NCBI RefSeq assembly: GCF_900186975.1
Contig: NZ_LT906441.1
Span: 1,426,001-1,490,000, forward strand
Direction of reading: 5' to 3'
From: Cutibacterium granulosum
Lineage (GTDB): Bacteria > Actinomycetota > Actinomycetes > Propionibacteriales > Propionibacteriaceae
Length of the DNA: 64,000 nucleotides
This document shows positions 1-7,787 of the stretch, piece after piece (positions within the stretch are counted from its first letter, which is position 1; each line of letters begins with the position of its first letter). The notes below the pieces were generated by a model. The model was not told where the DNA came from. It saw only the letters and a program-made list of their open reading frames with translations, and did no database searches. The position numbers and the translations under genes are program-made.

Positions 1-538
1 ACACAGTGACGGGATCGCCACCATCCGCGACGAGAAGGCCTTCGACTCCCTGGCACTTCAGGTGCGGCAGGACCAGGCCGAGCGGATGGCCCAGGTGGTC
101 GAGGAGACATCGCGGATCCTCCAGTCCCATGCCGGGGCGCGACGAGCACTGCTGAGCCTGCCCGACGGGGCGGCACGTGCGGACATGACCTCCCAACTCG
201 ACGATCTGGTGTTCTGCAATTTCGTCTCGGCCACCCCGGACCCGTGGTTCGGCTACATGTCGCGGTGGATGGATGCCGTCGTCGTGCGCGCGGAGTCGCT
301 GCTGCTCAACCCGGGCAGGGACGCCACCCAGATGGATGAGATCGACGTCCTGCTCGGCGAGTACGACGAGCTCTGCGCCGAACAGCCTGCTGGTCGGCTT
401 CCTGCCCAGGTGGAGGAGGTGGGATTCATGATCGAGGAGCTTCGCGTGCAGTACTTCGCCCAGCGGCTGCGCACCCACATCCCGGTCTCTCCCAAGCGAA
501 TTCGTCAGGCCATCGGGCAGGTTCGGTCCCAATCCTGA
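1..538 (+). CDS. hrpA: ATP-dependent RNA helicase HrpA, C-terminal end (partial)
   Basis: This is the last 178 residues of a longer gene; the reading frame is open from base 2 to the window edge, so the start lies outside. The ending resembles the C-terminal DUF3418 region of HrpA: the stretch GFMIEELRVQYFAQRL, followed by PVSPKRIRQAI, matches how HrpA proteins finish. HrpA is a large DEAH-box RNA helicase; the helicase motifs themselves are not in view. The downstream gene tesB begins 33 bases after the stop on the same strand. The identification rests only on the tail, but that tail is distinctive. Confidence 0.8.
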   Translation, partial: HSDGIATIRDEKAFDSLALQVRQDQAERMAQVVEETSRILQSHAGARRALLSLPDGAARADMTSQLDDLVFCNFVSATPDPWFGYMSRWMDAVVVRAESLLLNPGRDATQMDEIDVLLGEYDELCAEQPAGRLPAQVEEVGFMIEELRVQYFAQRLRTHIPVSPKRIRQAIGQVRSQS

Positions 539-571
539 CCACGATTGCCTGGGTGGTGGCAGAGTTGATCC

Positions 572-1459
572 ATGCCATCAACGACTGCAGAACTACTCGA
601 CCTGCTCGATCTCGAGGTGCTCGAGCCCAACCTCTTCCGAGGGCCACGCCCTGAGACGACCTGGCAACGTACCTTTGGTGGTCAGGTTCTGGCGCAGTCC
701 CTCGTCGCTGGGTGCCGTACCGTGCAGGATCGCAAGGTCCACTCCCTGCACGCGTACTTCCTGCATGGCGGACGCAACGACGCGCCCATCATCTACGACG
801 TCAAGCGGTTGCGGGATGGACGGACCTTGTCGACGCGTCGTGTTGACGCCCGTCAGCACGGCCGAGTGATCTTCACCTCGGAGGTGTCGTTCAAGACCTC
901 CGAGGAAGGACTGGACCACAGTGATCGCAAACCGTCACACGTCCCGGATCCCGAGGAGTGCCCGACCCTGGCCCAAGCCATGGCGGCAGCCATGGGACGC
1001 GCCATGCCCATGGTCACCGAGTGGGATGCCCTCGACGTGCGTTACGCCGGCGACGGCAACGCGTACCACCATCAGAACCATGCAACCCACATGCGGTTGT
1101 GGGTCAAGGCGAGCAGTACGCTTCCCGATGACGCCGTCACCCATCGTGCGATCCTCGCCTACCTGTCGGACATGAGTCTCATGGCCGCGGCGATCCTGCC
1201 GCACCTGCCAGCGTTGCCAGCCGGTCACACGGTGAGTCCGGCGTCGATCGATCACGCCATGTGGTTCCATCGCAAGGGCATCGCGGATCAGTGGATGCTC
1301 TACGACCAGATCTCGCCGAGTGCCTCGGGGTCCCACGGATTCTCCATGGGACGGCTCATCCAGAATGGGCGACTCATTGCCTCGTGTGCCCAGGAAGGGG
1401 TCATACGTGTCGTGGACGTGGCCGATCAGGGTTCACCCTTCGGCGCTCCCACGCGGTGA
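572..1459 (+). CDS. tesB: Acyl-CoA thioesterase II (TesB family)
   Basis: A 295-residue double-hotdog thioesterase that would hydrolyse acyl-CoA to free acid and CoA in the cytoplasm. The N-terminal hotdog contains RTFGGQVLAQSLVAG near residues 30-46 and the motif HSLHAYFLHGG. The C-terminal hotdog contains LAYLSDMSLM, with the Asp expected for the catalytic triad, SIDHAMWFH, and ASCAQEGVIRV with the expected Gln. Length fits the family (about 285-300). The ATG start is the first in frame and no strong Shine-Dalgarno is visible; the gene follows hrpA by 33 bases and may be read through from it. A hairpin lies between it and the convergent sigB. Confidence 0.9.
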   Translation: MPSTTAELLDLLDLEVLEPNLFRGPRPETTWQRTFGGQVLAQSLVAGCRTVQDRKVHSLHAYFLHGGRNDAPIIYDVKRLRDGRTLSTRRVDARQHGRVIFTSEVSFKTSEEGLDHSDRKPSHVPDPEECPTLAQAMAAAMGRAMPMVTEWDALDVRYAGDGNAYHHQNHATHMRLWVKASSTLPDDAVTHRAILAYLSDMSLMAAAILPHLPALPAGHTVSPASIDHAMWFHRKGIADQWMLYDQISPSASGSHGFSMGRLIQNGRLIASCAQEGVIRVVDVADQGSPFGAPTR

Positions 1460-1562
1460 TAGTGACACATTCATGTGGCACGGCCCTGTCCCTGTCATGA
1501 TCCAGATCCGTGCCATGACATCGATGCTCAGGGTGTCATGGTCACACGTCCAAGGACCTGAA

Positions 1563-1587
1563 CCCGGAATCCATCAGGATGTCCGGG
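1563..1587. terminator. Hairpin between convergent tesB and sigB
   Basis: CCCGGAATCC (1563-1572) pairs with GGAT plus TCCGGG (1577-1580 and 1582-1587), leaving a four-base loop and a single bulged G. It sits in the short space between two converging genes, so it could serve both. There is no T-run, which is common for actinobacterial terminators. Confidence 0.5.
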
Positions 1588-1607
1588 CTCAGGCTGCGTG
1601 AGGTGCC

Positions 1608-2546
1608 TCAGGCAGCCATGGCCTCCTGATTGGCCTCACGCATCGTCGCCAGGGCAGCCCGCTCGATCTGGCGCACCCGCTCAGCGGTGATGCCCCACAC
1701 CTTGCCGATGTCGGCGAGCTTGGCCTGACGTCCGTCGAGCAGTCCATAACGACGACGTACGACGTCTGCGGAGCGCTGGTCGAGATCCTGCAGCATCACC
1801 TCGAGCCGGGTGCGATCCTCGGCGTCGAGCACGATGGAGTCCGGGCCGGGTGCCGTCTCACGGGCAATGAGGTCGCCAAGGCTGGTGTCACCGTCGTCCT
1901 CCACAGGTGCGTCGAGGCTGACGTGGTCCCGGCCGAAGGTGACGAGCTCGGCAACCTTCTCCTCGGTGAGGTCCAGTTTTTCTGCGATCTCGAAGAGCTC
2001 GGGTTCGCGACCCAGTTCGCGTTCCAGGTCACGTCGTGCCGCCGAGACCTGGTTGACCTGTTCGGCAACGTGCACTGGCAGCCGCACGACGCGTCCCTGC
2101 TGGGCAATGCCACGGCTGATCGCCTGACGCACCCACCATGTGGCATAGGTGGAGAACTTGAAGCCCTTGGCGTAGTCGAACTTCTCGACTGCGCGGATGA
2201 GACCGGTGTTGCCCTCCTGGACGAGGTCCAGCAGCGGCATCCGTGAGCGGCCGTACTTGCGGGCGACGGAGACGACCAGACGAAGGTTGGCGCGCACGAA
2301 CCGGGCCATCGCAGCCTCGCCGTCCTCGGCGATCTGCTGGAGTTCCTCGGTGCTGGCTTCGACCTTCGTCTCCACGGTTCCGTCCAGGACGGCCTGGGCG
2401 AACAGTCCGGCCTCAATGCGCTTGGCGAGCATCACCTCATCGGCAGCACTCAACAGTGGGGTCTTGGCGATTCCTTCCAGATACAGGCCAACAGCGTCTT
2501 TGCCATCAATTCCGTCAGTGGTACGGACGCGAGTCTTGGTGTCCAT
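1608..2546 (-). CDS. sigB: RNA polymerase sigma factor, SigB-type (primary-like)
   Basis: A 312-residue sigma-70 factor without the long N-terminal extension of SigA. Region 1.2 (DAVGLYLEGIAKTPLL, about residues 18-33), region 2 ([20 protein letters not shown], then [13 protein letters not shown]), region 3, and region 4 with the helix-turn-helix ITAERVRQIERAAL at the C-terminus are all present. It binds core RNA polymerase and recognises SigA-like promoters. It faces its larger paralogue sigA, which is divergently transcribed 280 bases away. Non-essential principal-like factors of this kind usually act in stress or stationary phase; that role is inferred. AAAGGCGGAA before the ATG is a usable ribosome binding site. 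Confidence 0.9.
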   Translation of the reverse strand: MDTKTRVRTTDGIDGKDAVGLYLEGIAKTPLLSAADEVMLAKRIEAGLFAQAVLDGTVETKVEASTEELQQIAEDGEAAMARFVRANLRLVVSVARKYGRSRMPLLDLVQEGNTGLIRAVEKFDYAKGFKFSTYATWWVRQAISRGIAQQGRVVRLPVHVAEQVNQVSAARRDLERELGREPELFEIAEKLDLTEEKVAELVTFGRDHVSLDAPVEDDGDTSLGDLIARETAPGPDSIVLDAEDRTRLEVMLQDLDQRSADVVRRRYGLLDGRQAKLADIGKVWGITAERVRQIERAALATMREANQEAMAA

Positions 2547-2722
2547 GAGTTCCGCCTTTCAGCAGTTTTCAACCTGCGACATCCATACAAACGCGTCATG
2601 ACGTCCGCGTCATTCCCTGCTCGGGTATGAGAGCCCTTGGTAGTGCGAGGTACGGGAGGTTAAGACCACAGTCGTAGTTGCCTGGGGCGTGTGCTACGAC
2701 TGGGGCAGGTTCCACCTCCCAT

Positions 2723-2752
2723 TTGGCAATGCAGGTGTTGTGGTGCCACAAT
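2723..2752 (+). promoter_or_regulatory. Candidate sigA promoter
   Basis: TTGGCA (2723-2728) and CACAAT (2747-2752) are separated by 18 bases, a plausible primary-sigma promoter. It would give a leader of about 65 bases before the sigA GTG. Judged by eye only. Confidence 0.35.
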
Positions 2753-2826
2753 GTGACAAGGCACTTGACGCCCTCGGGGCTTTCGTGTGCCCTTAACAGG
2801 TTCTGTCCGCCTTCGAGAGGATCGCA

Positions 2827-4398
2827 GTGACGTCTCGTTCCACGTCCAGCACCAGCAAGTCCGCTGTCGACGAGGAGGCGAAGCCCACCAAGACGACCAG
2901 GAAGCGCACGTCGACGTCGTCAACCACACGTCGTGGCAGTGCGTCAAGGACGACCAAGTCTTCCGCTTCGGCCACCAAGTCTGGGTCTGCAGGTAAGGCC
3001 AGTGGATCCAAGACGACCGCGAAGACCGGTACAACGAAGTCGACCACGTCCAGAACATCGGGGACGAAGAAGACTTCGGCGACCACTGCCAAGACCTCCG
3101 GAACGAAGAAGACGACCACCGCCAAGAAGACTGCTACGAAGAAGAAGGCGTCGACGGCGTCGACCAAGGCTTCCACCAAATCCACCACGACCACGCGCAA
3201 GCGGTCCACAAAGAGCACTGGCAAGAAGAGCCCGGCCAAGAAGAAGGACCCAACGATCGCCGAGGCCGCTTCCGGCCAGGTGGATGTGGAGGCCAAGCGC
3301 GAGGGTGACGAGATCGTTCTCACCATCGGCGGCAAGAAGCGCAGCCTCGACGACATCGACGATTCCAAGTACGACCCCAAGCAGGCTGCCAAGGACGAGG
3401 CGGAGCTCAACAAGGAGGCGCAAGGTTTCGTCGTCTCCGACAACGACGACACCGATGAGCCCGAGCAGCAGGTCATGGTTGCCGGTGCGACTGCCGACCC
3501 CGTCAAGGACTACCTCAAGCAGATTGGCAAGGTGGCGCTCCTCAACGCTGCCCAGGAGGTTGACCTGGCCAAACGTATCGAGGCCGGACTGTTCGCCGGT
3601 GAGCAGTTGAGTGATCCGGATGCCAGCGTGGCCGACGCCGATCGCGCCGACTACGAGTGGATTGCCGAGGACGGAGTGGTGGCCAAGAACCACCTGCTCG
3701 AGGCGAACCTGCGTCTCGTCGTCTCGCTGGCCAAGCGCTACACCGGCCGCGGCATGCTCTTCCTCGACCTCATCCAGGAAGGCAACCTCGGCCTCATCCG
3801 CGCCGTCGAGAAGTTCGACTACACCAAGGGCTACAAGTTCTCCACCTATGCAACATGGTGGATCAAGCAGGCCATCACCCGTGCCATGGCCGACCAGGCG
3901 CGCACCATCCGCATCCCGGTGCACATGGTCGAGGTTATCAACAAACTTGCCCGTGTCCAGCGCCAGATGCTTCAGGACCTTGGCCGGGAACCCACTCCCG
4001 AGGAACTAGCCAAGGAACTCGACATGACCCCCGAGAAGGTCGTCGAGGTCCAGAAGTACGGCCGCGAGCCGATCTCGCTGCACACCCCGCTGGGTGAGGA
4101 CGGCGACTCCGAGTTCGGCGATCTCATCGAGGACTCCGAGGCGATCGTCCCGGCAGACGCCGTGAACTTCACCCTGCTGCAGGAGCAGCTGCACGACGTC
4201 CTCGACACCTTGTCCGAGCGTGAGGCGGGCGTGGTGTCGATGCGCTTCGGCCTCACTGACGGTCAGCCCAAGACCCTTGACGAGATCGGCAAGGTCTACG
4301 GCGTCACGCGTGAGCGGATCCGTCAGATCGAGGCCAAGACGATGAGCAAGCTGCGTCACCCGAGTCGCTCCCAGGTGCTGCGCGACTACTTGGACTGA
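2827..4398 (+). CDS. sigA: Principal RNA polymerase sigma factor SigA/HrdB
   Basis: A 523-residue primary sigma factor. Residues 1 to about 150 are low-complexity and dominated by Lys, Thr, Ser and Ala (TSGTKKT recurs), then an acidic linker leads to region 1.2 ([16 protein letters not shown]). Region 2 holds [20 protein letters not shown] and [13 protein letters not shown]; region 4 ends with [20 protein letters not shown]. It directs housekeeping transcription. GAGAGG six bases before the GTG supports this start. The Lys-rich head is longer and more repetitive than the sigma core needs; actinobacterial primary sigmas often carry such variable basic heads, so I do not read it as a defect. 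Confidence 0.97.
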   Translation: MTSRSTSSTSKSAVDEEAKPTKTTRKRTSTSSTTRRGSASRTTKSSASATKSGSAGKASGSKTTAKTGTTKSTTSRTSGTKKTSATTAKTSGTKKTTTAKKTATKKKASTASTKASTKSTTTTRKRSTKSTGKKSPAKKKDPTIAEAASGQVDVEAKREGDEIVLTIGGKKRSLDDIDDSKYDPKQAAKDEAELNKEAQGFVVSDNDDTDEPEQQVMVAGATADPVKDYLKQIGKVALLNAAQEVDLAKRIEAGLFAGEQLSDPDASVADADRADYEWIAEDGVVAKNHLLEANLRLVVSLAKRYTGRGMLFLDLIQEGNLGLIRAVEKFDYTKGYKFSTYATWWIKQAITRAMADQARTIRIPVHMVEVINKLARVQRQMLQDLGREPTPEELAKELDMTPEKVVEVQKYGREPISLHTPLGEDGDSEFGDLIEDSEAIVPADAVNFTLLQEQLHDVLDTLSEREAGVVSMRFGLTDGQPKTLDEIGKVYGVTRERIRQIEAKTMSKLRHPSRSQVLRDYLD

Positions 4399-4628
4399 GT
4401 GGACCGAGCTGGAACGACACCGCTGGTCATGGGTTCTCCGAGCTGTCCTGGCCTGAGGAGGATTCGGAGTTCAGCGATACGTTCCACTTCGTGGTTGCCG
4501 GTGGCGATCTGCATTGCTTTGACGTGGGTGAGCAGCCTGTCCGTGACAGTTCACTGAGAAGATTCTCCGTGAGATACAATCAGGAACAATGGTCTTGAAC
4601 ATGACAAGGTCACGGGGGGAGGACGACA
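4399..4628. other. Gap between sigA and the Panacea pseudogene
   Basis: I see no intact gene here. On the minus strand an open stretch of about 55 codons (roughly 4394-4555) reads like decayed coding sequence (VKAMQIATGNHEVERIAEL) but has no start and is cut by a stop, so I cannot name it. On the plus strand TACAAT (4575-4580) preceded by TTCACT (4550-4555), 19 bases apart, could be a weak promoter for the following pseudogene. The purine-rich run at about 4614-4622 (GGGGGGAGG) is an unusually strong ribosome binding site. Confidence 0.35.
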
Positions 4629-5167
4629 ATGACCACTGCATACGAGATTGCTTCGTACATCCGTTCCAGGCATGAGTTCTCTGGGAAATACAGATGCACA
4701 AGCTCTTGTACTATGCCCAGGCGTAGTCCTTGGCATGGGACGGGGTGCCTCTCTTCGATGACAGGATTGAGGCGTGGAAGAACGGCCCGGTGGTTCCGAG
4801 TCTGCGCCACACCACGGTCATGGCTGACGAGGACGTGCGTCTCACTGACCAACAGAAGGCCAATATTGACGCGGTCCTTGCCCACTATGCTGACAACCCG
4901 GGCACTGCTCTTGGCGAGTTGAGCCACGGTGAGCGTCCTTGGCAGGAAGCACGTGGTGATTGCGCTCCCGGTGAGAATTGCAGTTCACCCATCACACATG
5001 ACTCCATGCGTCGCGCTTACTCTGCCCAGAGCACGGCGGCCGGTGTCGGACCACGGCGTGTCGCCGTCCCGAGTGGACGTCAGGTGGCCGACATGGACGA
5101 CGTACTGAGTGGTTGTGCTGCTGCCACCAAGCGGTGGGAACGTGCACTCACCCTGCTTGCCCAGTGA
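4629..5167 (+). pseudogene. Broken Panacea-domain (DUF4065/SocA-like) antitoxin
   Basis: Two frames together spell a Panacea (DUF4065) protein. The first frame begins MTTAYEIASYIRSRHEFSGK and then loses register at about 4692. One base back, the second frame reads MHKLLYYAQA, hits TAG where the family has Trp (AWSL), and continues as LAWDGVPLFDDRIEAW, NGPVVPSL, and an ELSH...PW.EARG block to a TGA. So there are two independent lesions: a one-base deletion and a TGG-to-TAG change. Panacea proteins act as antitoxins or as phage-linked adaptors. No toxin gene is recognisable beside it. The strong GGGGGGAGG ribosome site survives, suggesting recent decay. Confidence 0.8.
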
Positions 5168-5365
5168 CGAATGCCTCACCTATCGGCCGGTGAAATAGCA
5201 GAACACGAACTCTGTCTGACACTCCCGCCGCAACGCCTGCCGATGAGTTCCCGATCGAGGCACTGAGTGATCGTACGTGATCGCGAGCGACATGTCGTGC
5301 AGCTACTCGATGTCGGGGGATGCAGATGGCCTGACGGACCACGGCATCGCCGTCGGGGGCAAGAC

Positions 5366-6526
5366 TCAACGCACCTGTGCCAGGCATGCTCTCAGCACCG
5401 AAACAGTTGACTGGTATCCCAGTGAGTTGCGAGTCTGTGAGTCAAAGGCATGATCGAGCAGCGGAATCTTCACATCGGTGACGCCAACTCCGGCAGCACG
5501 GGCTCTGGCGACGAACCTGTCAGTGCCGGGGGGTGGGACGAGGGTGTCGCGTCCGCCACGCACAATAAACGTGCGCGGTGCCTTGGGTGAGACCCACGTC
5601 ACACTGTTCGCGTCGCGGTACCGGTCAGGATGCTGCTCCGGTGTCCCACCGAGGTACTCGGTGGCCGCATGATTGATCCCCAGGGCCTTGAGCGAGGCCA
5701 ATTGGCTGAGGTCAAGGGCGGGGTAGAGCCCGATGACTGCAGCAGGTTCATGCAGTTTGCCGCAGGACGTGGACGCCGTGCCCTGGGCAATCTGGTAGCT
5801 CAGGTTGATGGCCAGTTGCCCGCCAGCAGAGTCCCCCATGATCACCATTGACGAGGTGTCGGCGTGCAGCCGGTCGGCATGGGTTCCTGCCCAGGCCCAG
5901 GAACATGCCACTGCCTCGGGAGCCTTCTCCCATGTTGCTCTGGTTGGAGTGGACAGCGGATAGCTGGGGCGTACGACGACCCAGCCAGTGTCAGCCAGGG
6001 AACGCAGTACCGCTGGCATTTTCGCGTCGGTGTTCCAACCGCCACCGTGAATGTCGACCAGCACCGGATGTGGCCCGGGGGAGTGGGGTCGGTAGACCTG
6101 AATCGACTGTCCCTTGCGGGGCGTGTCATGCAGGACTTCATCTGGTGGAGAGATCATCGAGGCTGTGTGCAGCGCGCTGAGAGGGTTGACCGTCCCGCCA
6201 GCGTGCCTCACGGTCACCGGGGTGGTCACGCATACGGTCAGTGGCAGCACGAGACCGATCGTGGTGAGTATGGCTGCGATACGACTGGCTCGCTCGGCGC
6301 GCCGGCCCAACCAAGCCATTGTCAGTGCAACAAGGGCGGCGACGACGCACCACGGTGCTGTGGATGACAGGAGGACTGATGCTGCCAGACCAGCGTTGTT
6401 GAAGCTCGGGGTCAGTTCCATGATGGTGAGCAGCACCAGCACGCTCCCCATGAGTATGGCGGTGGCAGTGAGGAGCTTGGTGGTCACTCCAAGCAGGTGC
6501 CGGGTGGATCGGGATGTAGAGCCCAT
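5366..6526 (-). CDS. Membrane-anchored alpha/beta-hydrolase (HSL/family IV esterase type)
   Basis: About 386 residues. The first 110 or so hold three to four hydrophobic segments (for example LLTATAILMGSVLVLLTI and IAAILTTIGLVLPLTV), so the enzyme is probably tethered with its catalytic domain outside the membrane. The hydrolase domain shows the oxyanion motif DIHGGGW, nucleophile elbow GDSAGG, acid GGRDTLVPP and catalytic His LLDHAF, in the usual order. This is the pattern of hormone-sensitive-lipase-like carboxylesterases; the substrate is unknown. A GTG 69 bases upstream (6595) is an alternative start, but MGSTSRSTRHLL looks the more natural N-terminus. It runs opposite to its neighbours. 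Confidence 0.75.
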   Translation of the reverse strand: MGSTSRSTRHLLGVTTKLLTATAILMGSVLVLLTIMELTPSFNNAGLAASVLLSSTAPWCVVAALVALTMAWLGRRAERASRIAAILTTIGLVLPLTVCVTTPVTVRHAGGTVNPLSALHTASMISPPDEVLHDTPRKGQSIQVYRPHSPGPHPVLVDIHGGGWNTDAKMPAVLRSLADTGWVVVRPSYPLSTPTRATWEKAPEAVACSWAWAGTHADRLHADTSSMVIMGDSAGGQLAINLSYQIAQGTASTSCGKLHEPAAVIGLYPALDLSQLASLKALGINHAATEYLGGTPEQHPDRYRDANSVTWVSPKAPRTFIVRGGRDTLVPPPGTDRFVARARAAGVGVTDVKIPLLDHAFDSQTRNSLGYQSTVSVLRACLAQVR

Positions 6527-6637
6527 GTGTCCACGATAGGACCAGTCCTCAGATTCTCTGCCGTGGACGATTCTTGGGTACCGAGATGTTTTCACTCCAT
6601 GGCCTCGGCGATGCCTCTGTGTGGCTAGGCTTCTGGC

Positions 6638-7171
6638 ATGGACACATCAAGCAGCGTTGCCGACCGTCAGCCACAACATCCTCGGGTGCGCAGGGCGACC
6701 GGGGAGGACCTTCCGGATGCAGCTCGTGTTCAGTCCGAGTGCTTGGCCGAGATAGGTGCTGGGTCCATCGATGCCGACGTCCTTGCTGCACTCACGAGTG
6801 AGGATGCGGTGGAGTCAACGGTTGAGCAGTGGCGGCAGCTCTACGATGAGGGCGCTCAGTTCTGGGTGCTTGATGACGACGGTGCGATCGTTGGGGTTGC
6901 CATGACACGACGCATGCCACCAGCAGAGGCGCCGACCACCTTGGAACTTGCCACCATCCACGTCATGCCGCGGGCACGACTGCGAGGAGTGGCTGATGAG
7001 CTGCTGAGCTCAGCCATCGGACAGGAGCCGGCATTCGTCTGGGTGTTGAACACGAGTGAGCACGCCATCGGGTTCTTCGAGAAGAACGGTTTCAGTCTGG
7101 ACCACACCGCAGGATCCCTGGACAACACCTTGGGCGGGATCCCGCTGCAACGCATGGTTCGGGGCGTTTGA
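6638..7171 (+). CDS. GNAT family N-acetyltransferase
   Basis: A 177-residue protein with the GNAT order: VRRATGEDLPDAARVQ at the N-terminus, a beta strand with GAIVGVAM, then the acetyl-CoA binding segment MPRARLRGVADELL (a relaxed R.RG.A version) and a C-terminal block WVLNTSEHAIGFFEKNGF. It would transfer an acetyl group from acetyl-CoA to an amine; the acceptor cannot be told. TAGGCT sits six bases before the ATG with no Shine-Dalgarno, so the message may be leaderless. It stands between a divergent esterase and a convergent DUF7455 gene, with no operon partner. Confidence 0.75.
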   Translation: MDTSSSVADRQPQHPRVRRATGEDLPDAARVQSECLAEIGAGSIDADVLAALTSEDAVESTVEQWRQLYDEGAQFWVLDDDGAIVGVAMTRRMPPAEAPTTLELATIHVMPRARLRGVADELLSSAIGQEPAFVWVLNTSEHAIGFFEKNGFSLDHTAGSLDNTLGGIPLQRMVRGV

Positions 7172-7246
7172 CCTCATCGGACCCAGCGAGTGGGTGGCTG
7201 CAGCGGCGAATCCAGCCCCAGGGACCTGATCGTGCGGCTGGACCGA

Positions 7247-7444
7247 TCAGTGAAGCTTGGCCGACTCGTCCTGGATGTGAAGAGCAACCTGCTTGAGCTT
7301 GTCCTCATGCATGTGTGCATGGTGAGCGCAGAACAGCAGTTCACCGCCGTTGTTCAGCGTGACACGGTAGTAAGCCTGTGCTCCGCATCGGTCGCAGCGA
7401 TCCGCAGTGGTCAGTGCGGTGTCCTCGATCATCATGGTGCTCAT
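7247..7444 (-). CDS. DUF7455 small zinc-binding protein
   Basis: A 65-residue protein whose core is CDRCGAQAYYRVTL followed by LLFCAHHAHMH, giving a Cys-x2-Cys and Cys-x2-His metal site. This is the small actinobacterial family DUF7455, commonly found next to parE-type topoisomerase genes as here. The function is unknown. I chose the ATG at 7444 because GAGGAGG lies just upstream of it; the reading frame stays open further upstream but lacks such a site. Confidence 0.75.
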   Translation of the reverse strand: MSTMMIEDTALTTADRCDRCGAQAYYRVTLNNGGELLFCAHHAHMHEDKLKQVALHIQDESAKLH

Positions 7445-7683
7445 GGCTTCCTCCTCTGACGCTGGCATATGGTGTCGCAACGCAACGACACCATCGCTTG
7501 TTCCCGATTCGCTCCTGACATTCCTGAGCCACGGTTCGTCCTTGTCGGTGGGAAGCATGATTCACTCATGCGTTCCGCACCGCTTGACGCTTGCTGTGGA
7601 TGCCAACTCAACCTGAGTGACATCTGATGTTCTCCATCATAGCCAGTGAGCCTCCCGATCAAGGATGAGAACCACGAAGGACG

Positions 7684-7695
7684 GAACATATGTTC
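7684..7695. promoter_or_regulatory. LexA-like (SOS box-like) palindrome
   Basis: GAACATATGTTC is a perfect 12-bp palindrome, extended on one side to GTTCGA. The actinobacterial SOS box consensus is TCGAAC-N4-GTTCGA; only the two outermost left bases differ. It lies ten bases upstream of the parE -35 element, a sensible operator position. Whether LexA binds is untested. Confidence 0.45.
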
Positions 7696-7705
7696 GATTG
7701 CGGAC

Positions 7706-7734
7706 TTGAACATCGAATTCCAGTTCGATACACT
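7706..7734 (+). promoter_or_regulatory. Promoter for parE
   Basis: TTGAAC (7706-7711) and TACACT (7729-7734) with a 17-base spacer make a convincing primary-sigma promoter. A second hexamer, TAGAAT (7774-7779), lies eight bases before the GTG and could drive a leaderless transcript. Confidence 0.6.
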
Positions 7735-7787
7735 TGACGTGTTCGCGAGAACGACGTGGGAACACCACCCCGATAGAATTGAGGACT

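Larger units (their letters stand above)
7445..7787. other. Divergent regulatory region between DUF7455 and parE
   Basis: No gene is visible in this 343-base stretch. It holds a 12-bp LexA-like palindrome, a good primary-sigma promoter pointing at parE, and a second TANNNT hexamer immediately before parE; these are listed separately. The half nearest DUF7455 is unremarkable. Confidence 0.5.

Noticed and set aside
2793-3924. Long minus-strand open frames opposite the sigA 5' half, rich in Val/Leu and Gly/Leu
   Set aside because: They mirror the Lys/Thr-rich codons of the sigA head and disappear with the composition; sigA itself is unambiguous.
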